Part shown: one piece after another, positions 24,142 through 29,528 of the stretch
Numbering within the stretch: the first letter of the stretch is position 1
How the letters are laid out: the number at the start of each line of letters is the position of its first letter
DNA from: Candidatus Binatia bacterium
GTDB taxonomy: Bacteria > Desulfobacterota_B > Binatia > UBA9968 > JAJDTQ01
Length of the DNA stretch: 29,528 nt
NCBI GenBank assembly: GCA_022827045.1
Contig: JAJDTQ010000017.1
Location: forward strand, 1-29,528
Direction: 5' to 3'
Translations under genes and position numbers: made by a program
Notes under the pieces: model-generated
Told to the model about the DNA's origin: nothing
Seen by the model: the letters and a program-made list of their open reading frames with translations, nothing else
Databases searched by the model: none

Positions 24142-24258
24142 CTGGAAAACCGTGACGGCCGGGCCGCGCTGCACACCGCGGCCGCGATCGACGCCATCGA
24201 GACCGTGCGGCTGCTGCTCAAGGCCTTCAAAATGAAGCGGAGCGGACCATTCCATTAG
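24142..24258 (+). pseudogene. Ankyrin-repeat-like fragment
   Basis: The open frame LENRDGRAALHTAAAIDAIE followed by TVRLLLKAF matches one ankyrin repeat (G-R-x-A-L-H-x-A-A ... E-x-V-R-L-L-L). It has no start codon or ribosome binding site and ends at TAG 24256-24258. It is probably the tail of a lost ankyrin-repeat gene carried with the mobile region. Confidence 0.45.
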
Positions 24259-24647
24259 TTAGTCGTGGTGGCCCTTAGCTCCCTCATGAGCGTAAGTAAA
24301 GCTCGCTGTCCCAATGTGCCGGAATGTCGTTTGCACCAATATTGGGTGCCTTCCTGCGGCGTGGACTGCTATTCCGGGCACGCTATGGAAGATGCCAATC
24401 AACAGGGAACATTCACTCCAATAGGTCCCTGATTGCATCCCTGTCCAGGGAGCTCGCGTGGGAGAACCCTTCGTTGCGTCTCGCCGAATACTACCCGGGG
24501 ACCGGCATCAAGGGATCAGGAAGTGGCGCCGTTCGTTTTCGGGCACTCCCGTTAATATATACCCAAGAGGTCTTCGCTCAGTTGCCCGCGCAGTTGAGCG
24601 GAGGCCGATGCGGTCCCGGGTCCGTTGGGCTCCGAAGCGGAGGGCTT
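24259..24647. other. Gene-free stretch
   Basis: No ORF with coding character, tRNA or clear terminator is seen on either strand. Base composition is more AT-rich than the neighbouring genes in places (for example TTAATATATACCC near 24552). It separates the recombinase remnants from the end of the kinase gene and is probably eroded mobile-element DNA. Confidence 0.5.
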
Positions 24648-26999
24648 CTATACGCCGCCCGGCTTGGGCATGCGGTATCCGACCCCGCGCTCGTTGAAGA
24701 TGTAGACGGGGCAGGCGGCGTCATCGCCGAGCTTACGGCGCAGCTTTCTCACGAAGCTCCGCACCGGGTCCGACCCCGCCATCTGCCGCTCTTCCCATAC
24801 GCGGCGCAGCAGGAATTCGCTGGTGGTGATGCGGCCGGCGTTGAGCGAGAGCAGGCGCAGCACCTCGTACTCGGTGAGGGTCAACGGCACCGTGCGGCCG
24901 GCCACAGTCACCCGGCGTTGATCGTAGTCGATGGCAAGGTCCCCGAGCACGAAGGTCTCGGGCCCGGCGCGGCTGCGAAGCGCCGCTCCGACCCGTGCCG
25001 TGAGTTCGGTGTGGGAGAAAGGCTTGACGATGTAGTCCGCGGCGCCGGCCTCGAGCGCCCTGGCGACGGTCTCGTCCCGTCCGTAGGCGGAGATGAAGAT
25101 GACGGGAAGATCGGCGAGCTCCGGGAGGCTCTGCATGAGCTCGATCCCGTCTTTGCCGGGGAGCCGCAGGTCGAGCAGCACCAGCCGGGGCCTCTTCGTC
25201 CTGACCAGGTCGGGGACCTTCTGGGGATCGGCGGTCAAGACGGCAGGGTAGTCCGCCTCCTCGAGGGCGTCACGGACATAGCGGAGCATCTGCGGGTCGT
25301 CCTCCACCACCAGTACGGGGGCCGCCTCCCGGCTTCCTCGAGGCGGGGCCAGGTTCTTGCCGGAAACCGGCGCGGCGGCAGCCTCTTCCGTTGCCGGCAG
25401 CGTAAAGGTGATTCGGGTTCCCTGACCCTCGCCTGCGCTCTCGGCCTTGATCCGGCCCCCGTGGGCTTCCACCAGCCCCTTGGAGATGGCCAGGCCCAGC
25501 CCGGTTCCGGCGGACCCGGAGTCCCGATCCGTTGCGCTGATGCCGGCGTACTTCCGGAAAAGGTGCGGCAGCCGCTCCGGTGCCACCCCCCGTCCCTCGT
25601 CCGACACCGAGACGGCCACGTGAACGCCATCGCGTACCGCGTCCACGACGATGAAAGTCGACTCCGGAGAGTGCCTGGCGGCGTTGGAGAACAGGTTGTT
25701 GAGCACCTGCACGATACGCCCTTCGTCCGCCATCACCCGGGGCAGGTCCGGCGGAAGGTCGATCCGCACCGTGTGCCGGCCGCCGCCGCTCGCGAATGTG
25801 TTCCTCGCGCGCTCCACCAGCACCGCCACCTCCAGGGGCTCGGGCAGTACCGACAGTGTGCCTGCCTCGATGCGCCCGGCATCCAGCAGATCGCTTATCA
25901 GACCGTCCATGTGGTCAGCCTGCGAGTCAATGATCCTGAAGAACTGACACACCTCGGCCGGGTCCAGCACCCGCGACGCCCGCAGCACGGTGGCGGCCGA
26001 GCCCTTGATCGAGGTCAGCGGCGTCCGCAACTCGTGGCTCACCATGCCCAGGAACTCCGCCCGCAGCCGCTCCAGTTCCTGAAACGGCGCTAGATCCTGC
26101 ATAGTCACCACCACCGAGGCGACCGTGCCATCGGCGCCATGGATCGGCGTGGCGTTCACCAGCGTCTCCACGCTGCCCCGGTCCGGCACCGACAGGACGA
26201 TCTCCTCGGCCCGTACCGTCTCGGGGCGGCTGAACTGCCGCGCCAGCGGAAACTCGGCAAGTGAGACCTCGCGTCCGTCCGCCCGCCGGCAGGTCATCAC
26301 CCCGAGCAACTCCTCCGGCCGCTGCCCCGGCGCGCACAAACCCTCGACCATGCGCCGCGCCTCACGGTTGAACGACACTGGCCGCCCGTTCCGCGCATCG
26401 AACACCACCACCCCCACCGGCGTGGTCTCCACCAGCGCCTCCAGGTCCGCTCGGGCTTGCCGCTCGGCCCCGTGGGTGCGCGCATTGCCGATCGCCGCCG
26501 CAGCCTGCGAGGCGAACAGCACGAGCACATCCTCGTCCTCGTCGGTGAACCCCGGCCCGCCCTCCTTCTCGCCCAAAAAGAAATGCCCTACATGAACCCC
26601 GCGGTGGTGCATCGGCGTCACCTGCAGGGTTTTCGACACCGGCAGGTCCGGGCCGTGGCCCAGCGAGCGGATGTAACCGGGAAGATCGTCCAGCCTGAGC
26701 GGCCCCGGAAGGTCCCGCAGGTGCTCGAACAGCCGGAACGCGTAGGGAAGCTCCAGGAGCCCCCGCACCTCGTCCTCCCTGAGCCCCGAGGTGACGTAGT
26801 CCCGCGGTTCGCTGGCCTCGTCCACGGTCGCGATCAGGCCGTAGCGCGCCCCGGTGAGCGCTCGGGCGCTGTCCGCAACCTCCTGCAGCACGGTCCCCAT
26901 GTCCAGGCTCGCGCTGATGCGCAGAATCGCCGCGCTGAGCTTGGAGATGCGCTCGCGTAACGCCTCGATCTCCTTCTCTGCTTCCTTGAGTGTTCTCAA
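24648..26999 (-). CDS. Single-chain two-component protein: GAF-PAS-histidine kinase-receiver-winged helix
   Basis: The 783-aa protein holds sensor, kinase, receiver and DNA-binding output. A coiled coil (1-25) precedes a GAF domain (about 28-180) and a PAS domain (about 182-305). The kinase H-box is MVSHELRTPL (H322), followed by the N-box VLNNLFSNAARHS, SDEGRGV and GTGLGLAISKG. The receiver (about 561-675) has VVEDD, phospho-acceptor D610 (LLDLRLPG) and K659 (YIVKPF). The OmpR-type winged helix (about 683-783) includes VPLTLTEYEVLRLLSLN. No membrane span is present, so it senses an internal signal. TTG 26999 follows GGGAGGGG and gives MRTLKEAEKEIEALRE. GTG 27122 is an alternative that adds 41 unconvincing residues. 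It is probably self-contained, as no separate regulator gene lies nearby. Confidence 0.9.
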   Translation of the reverse strand: MRTLKEAEKEIEALRERISKLSAAILRISASLDMGTVLQEVADSARALTGARYGLIATVDEASEPRDYVTSGLREDEVRGLLELPYAFRLFEHLRDLPGPLRLDDLPGYIRSLGHGPDLPVSKTLQVTPMHHRGVHVGHFFLGEKEGGPGFTDEDEDVLVLFASQAAAAIGNARTHGAERQARADLEALVETTPVGVVVFDARNGRPVSFNREARRMVEGLCAPGQRPEELLGVMTCRRADGREVSLAEFPLARQFSRPETVRAEEIVLSVPDRGSVETLVNATPIHGADGTVASVVVTMQDLAPFQELERLRAEFLGMVSHELRTPLTSIKGSAATVLRASRVLDPAEVCQFFRIIDSQADHMDGLISDLLDAGRIEAGTLSVLPEPLEVAVLVERARNTFASGGGRHTVRIDLPPDLPRVMADEGRIVQVLNNLFSNAARHSPESTFIVVDAVRDGVHVAVSVSDEGRGVAPERLPHLFRKYAGISATDRDSGSAGTGLGLAISKGLVEAHGGRIKAESAGEGQGTRITFTLPATEEAAAAPVSGKNLAPPRGSREAAPVLVVEDDPQMLRYVRDALEEADYPAVLTADPQKVPDLVRTKRPRLVLLDLRLPGKDGIELMQSLPELADLPVIFISAYGRDETVARALEAGAADYIVKPFSHTELTARVGAALRSRAGPETFVLGDLAIDYDQRRVTVAGRTVPLTLTEYEVLRLLSLNAGRITTSEFLLRRVWEERQMAGSDPVRSFVRKLRRKLGDDAACPVYIFNERGVGYRMPKPGGV

Positions 27000-27165
27000 C
27001 GATACCCCTCCCAGGTTCCGGTGCCGCCCTACGGCCCTCCCGGTCTTTCCGGCGCCGCCCTGCTCGGCGGACTTGTGGAGTCGGAACAGGTGTTCGAAGG
27101 AGGATTCTATCACTTCGGACACAAAAAAAGTACTCTATTGGCCACCGAAGAAACAGGGAAAGCAC

Positions 27166-27324
27166 ATGGGCTTGTTAAGTAAGGGCTGTAGTTCCCAATG
27201 GTTTCTTCTCACGCCGGATCAGGCGCGTCGTCTAGTGGGTCGATTGACACGACGGTTAGATGAAACCGAGGGATGGAGAATCCTCAGTGACAGATTCGGT
27301 AGCCATTGTGTGAGTCCAACGTAG
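27166..27324 (+). CDS. Small hypothetical protein, 52 aa
   Basis: ATG 27166 follows CAGGGAAAGCAC. The product has a charged helix-forming middle (FLLTPDQARRLVGRLTRRLD) and two cysteines, with no signal peptide. Its TAG (27322-27324) overlaps the start of the ribosome binding site of the next small ORF, as in an operon. I recognise no family. It could be a small regulator or chance. It is divergent from the kinase gene. Confidence 0.5.
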   Translation: MGLLSKGCSSQWFLLTPDQARRLVGRLTRRLDETEGWRILSDRFGSHCVSPT

Positions 27325-27334
27325 GGAGGTTTCC

Positions 27335-27424
27335 ATGTCCCGCGATCCGATTATCCCGCCGATGAACATCACGCCGGAAGAGCTTGCGCAGATGTTGTTA
27401 CAGACTCCGCTCTTGCCCTTCTAA
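27335..27424 (+). CDS. 29-aa ORF directly before the TadG-like gene
   Basis: The peptide reads MSRDPIIPPMNITPEELAQM and ends LLQTPLLPF. Its ribosome binding site (TAGGGAGGT) is strong and well spaced. Its TAA is five bases before the ATG at 27430, and that gene has no good site, so ribosomes probably pass from this ORF into it. A short amphipathic helix (TPEELAQMLLQT) is possible. No family is recognised. Confidence 0.5.
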   Translation: MSRDPIIPPMNITPEELAQMLLQTPLLPF

Positions 27425-27429
27425 CGAGC

Positions 27430-29043
27430 ATGCTCAATCCAATTGGGTTGCGGGGCCATCTCACGCCCTGCCTGTGGTTTACCGGATTTCTTCAGGACAT
27501 TCGGGCTGGCGCGGTCGGGGTTGCGTCCGTGCTGATCGCCTTGATGTGCCTCACGGGCACCGCGTTCGTCAGCGACCATCTCCTGCTGGTCCGTCATCGC
27601 AACGCGCTCAGGGGCGGCACCGAGGCGGCGAGCGTTGCGGCGACGCAGCGGATGGCCCGGCTTGATGCCGATTTGACCCGGGAGCAGTTGGTTCAGGCGC
27701 TGGAACCATTGGCCAAGCGTTACGTTTTGGCCAACGTGCCCGATGGGGCTCGTGAGCTGGTAGAGGATACGCTGGAGCTCACGCTCACGCCGAACCGTGA
27801 CACCGGCGTTGTAGGCGTCGAGGCGCGCGCCGACTTCGGCGGGGCCATGGTCGGCCGGTATCTGTGGGGTAAGCTGATCGACAAGACGAGGGCTTCAAGC
27901 GGCGCCGAGCGCGTCGTGGCCCCCGTCAACTTGGTGTTGGCCATTGATGTCACGGGGTCCATGCGGAACAGTATCCGTATCAGAGGGGGAGGCCCCAGCC
28001 GGATGACCGTTGTCAGAAATGCCGCGCAGGTCCTCATCCGCTCCTTGTACGACCAGGAGGGCGAGGTCGGGCACATTTCCGTGGGGCTGGTGCCCTGGAA
28101 CACCACGGTCAACATCGGCGCAACACGGCGCTCCTGGGTGAACGACCTGGGTCAGGGACACAAGATCATCCCGCCGGGATTCGATCCTTGGCAGGGCTGC
28201 ATCGAACACCGGACCGGCGATCTGGACCTGTCCCTTGTCCTGCCCGAGGGTTCGCCATTCACGTCATGGTTCTGGCCAAGCTCCCTGGAATACCGGCCTG
28301 CGGATAGGGCCGCGCTGGCGACGGAGATTGGAACCGCGGTGCGGGGTGAGAACGACTGGTCGCCGGCGAGTCCACACCAGGGATACGATGACAGCCCGCA
28401 CTACGGTTGCCCGCGCAACGAGATCCTTCCGCTGACGGCCAACCGTAAGACGGCAGAGCAGGCGGTTGCCGACTTACGGTATTGGAGGGGCGGCGGTACG
28501 ATGATGCATCTTGGCATCGTGTGGGGGAGGCGGCTCTTGGTGCCTGAATGGCGAAATGCGTGGGGGCTTACGGAAGAATCGGAGGCTGGCCGGAGGGTTC
28601 TTGTGCTGTTGAGCGACGGCCTCAACAACGCCAACGATCACCTGCACACCTACCCCGGACAGTACCGGCACAACGGCGTCCTGCTTCGCGGTGACTACAC
28701 CACACACTATACCGGATACGGCCGGGTCGGGGTTGGCAGCATCGAGGAGGGCTACCGGACAGGGACCCGGTTCGATGGAGTGGCGGATGACAGCGGGGCA
28801 CGGGACGTTCTCAACTCCATTTTTCTGGAAGCTTGCGAGATGGCGAAGGATGAGGGGATCACCGTGTTCACTGTTTCGGCAGTTCCGCACGGTCACTCCA
28901 TAGAACAGGCTTTGCGCGAACGGCTGGTTGCCTGCGCTTCCTCTCAGGATCATGCGTTCGTCGAGAACAGTGAGCCCGCGCGCATGGAGACGGCCTTTCG
29001 GGACATTGGCCGGATGGTGCAAGGTATTCGGAGGACGAGATAG
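27430..29043 (+). CDS. TadG-like protein with von Willebrand factor A domain
   Basis: The 537-aa protein is anchored by one N-terminal membrane span (about residues 29-50, VGVASVLIALMCLTGTAF), and the following VRHRNALRGGTEAASVAATQ is typical of TadE/TadG pilus-associated proteins, leaving most of the chain outside. The VWA domain (about 165 to the end) has the metal-binding MIDAS start D173-V-T-G-S177, a later GGTMMHLG threonine and LLSDGLNN. The middle carries a long insertion (about 225-330) rich in Trp, Pro and Gly. Tad pilus genes proper (cpaF/tadA, rcpA, flp) are absent, so it is a stand-alone relative, possibly an adhesin or surface metal-binding protein. Confidence 0.85.
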   Translation: MLNPIGLRGHLTPCLWFTGFLQDIRAGAVGVASVLIALMCLTGTAFVSDHLLLVRHRNALRGGTEAASVAATQRMARLDADLTREQLVQALEPLAKRYVLANVPDGARELVEDTLELTLTPNRDTGVVGVEARADFGGAMVGRYLWGKLIDKTRASSGAERVVAPVNLVLAIDVTGSMRNSIRIRGGGPSRMTVVRNAAQVLIRSLYDQEGEVGHISVGLVPWNTTVNIGATRRSWVNDLGQGHKIIPPGFDPWQGCIEHRTGDLDLSLVLPEGSPFTSWFWPSSLEYRPADRAALATEIGTAVRGENDWSPASPHQGYDDSPHYGCPRNEILPLTANRKTAEQAVADLRYWRGGGTMMHLGIVWGRRLLVPEWRNAWGLTEESEAGRRVLVLLSDGLNNANDHLHTYPGQYRHNGVLLRGDYTTHYTGYGRVGVGSIEEGYRTGTRFDGVADDSGARDVLNSIFLEACEMAKDEGITVFTVSAVPHGHSIEQALRERLVACASSQDHAFVENSEPARMETAFRDIGRMVQGIRRTR

Positions 29044-29067
29044 CTTCCTAGCGCGCGAACAGCCGCC

Positions 29068-29475
29068 GTGAAGAAACCTGCGGCTGTCCCCAAGCGGCGG
29101 AAAGCCGCCACCGTCAAACAACGCACATCCGGTCGCGCCGCACGGGAGAGTCTCCCCGGACACATCGACCCCGGGGCGCTCCATGCCACCCTCTCCCGTG
29201 CGTTGCACCTGCTTCCGTCGATGAAGAGAATCGCGCTCTCTAGTGCCATAAGAAACTCAAATGACGGTGGCCCGGGTGATTGGTCGGCCGCAGAAGGGCA
29301 CTACGCTGTGCGCGGAGAGTATCGCATCGGGCTTCGTTGGAACGGTGACCCGGACAAACCCCAGCGCGGCTTTCCAACTGGCTTCCACGGAAGGCCGACA
29401 TGGTTTATCGTGCCGCGAGAGCTAGAAGTCGCGGTCGAGGAAATGGTCAACCGGCTGCGTGCAGTTCAGCAGTGA
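29068..29475 (+). CDS. Hypothetical protein, 135 aa
   Basis: GTG 29068 starts a basic N-terminus (KKPAAVPKRRKAATVKQR) followed by a mixed alpha/beta region ending in FIVPRELEVAVEEMVNRLRA. No signal peptide, membrane span or recognised domain is visible. The site before the GTG is poor, so a start further in (for example the internal Met in LLPSMKRIAL) remains possible. It follows the TadG-like gene by 24 bp and is likely co-transcribed. The remaining 53 bases of the window show only a short CTGCTCCTGC repeat. Confidence 0.5.
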   Translation: MKKPAAVPKRRKAATVKQRTSGRAARESLPGHIDPGALHATLSRALHLLPSMKRIALSSAIRNSNDGGPGDWSAAEGHYAVRGEYRIGLRWNGDPDKPQRGFPTGFHGRPTWFIVPRELEVAVEEMVNRLRAVQQ

Positions 29476-29528
29476 CGCCAGTGACGCTACTGCTCCTGCA
29501 CCTGCTCCTGCCTTGGTTCCTGCCGGGG

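Noticed and set aside
22841..24258. tRNA-anchored genomic island with attachment repeats
   Set aside because: No tRNA gene or matching direct repeats flank the recombinase in the window.
24324..26093. Long + strand frame opposite the kinase-regulator gene
   Set aside because: The kinase, receiver and winged-helix motifs are unmistakable on the minus strand; the + reading is low complexity.
1..29528. CRISPR array, tRNA, rRNA or riboswitch
   Set aside because: No regularly spaced direct repeats, cloverleaf-like or known aptamer patterns were found by eye on either strand.

Overview
The window is GC-rich DNA from a Gram-negative bacterium. The envelope genes (a HlyD-type periplasmic adaptor, a DUF4175 protein, a TadG-like protein), dense gene packing and AGGAGG-type ribosome binding sites all point that way. 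The mix of UbiD, TauD, LLM-oxidoreductase, sulfatase and EutA families is typical of metabolically versatile soil or marine lineages (proteobacteria-like, Desulfobacterota or Tectomicrobia-like). I see no rRNA, tRNA or other marker that fixes the taxon. TAG is used freely as a stop, so the genetic code is standard.

Layout. 1-771 (-): N-terminal third of ileS. 1091-3713 (+): a class II aldolase/adducin protein and a UbiD-type prenylated-FMN decarboxylase, separated by a 164-bp MITE with perfect 32-bp ends at CTAG. 3819-5758 (+): two nearly identical GPP34 (GOLPH3/Vps74-like) proteins flanking a single STAS anti-sigma-antagonist protein, with the remnant of a second aldolase gene between the first GPP34 gene and the STAS gene. 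5933-8904 (+): a possible peptide-export locus made of a palindromic operator candidate, a promoter, a small interrupted peptide ORF, a strong hairpin, a 25-codon ORF, a HlyD-family adaptor and a TauD-like 2-oxoglutarate dioxygenase. 8843-10429 (-): an orphan EutA-like reactivase whose 3' end overlaps the dioxygenase gene.

10585-16794 (+): a good promoter followed by a DUF4175 protein (1102 aa), an exported peptidase-MA/TPR protein and a MoxR AAA+ ATPase. Next come a HAD phosphatase and a class IV aminotransferase (+). 18588-22679 (-) is a likely operon read right to left: Sfp-type phosphopantetheinyl transferase, carboxymuconolactone-decarboxylase-family protein, formylglycine sulfatase and LLM oxidoreductase. 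22680-24260 is a decayed mobile region: a tyrosine recombinase apparently missing its N-terminus, a fragment of a second integrase and an ankyrin-like fragment.

24648-26999 (-) encodes a whole signalling pathway in one chain: GAF, PAS, histidine kinase, receiver and OmpR-type winged helix. Divergent from it (27166-29475, +) are two very small ORFs, a TadG-like protein with a von Willebrand A domain, and an unrecognised 135-aa protein.

The most interesting parts are the duplicated GPP34-STAS module, the peptide/adaptor/dioxygenase locus, and the recurring design of a very short ORF with a strong ribosome binding site placed directly before a membrane or secretion gene that lacks one. All family calls rest on reading motifs by eye, with no database search.
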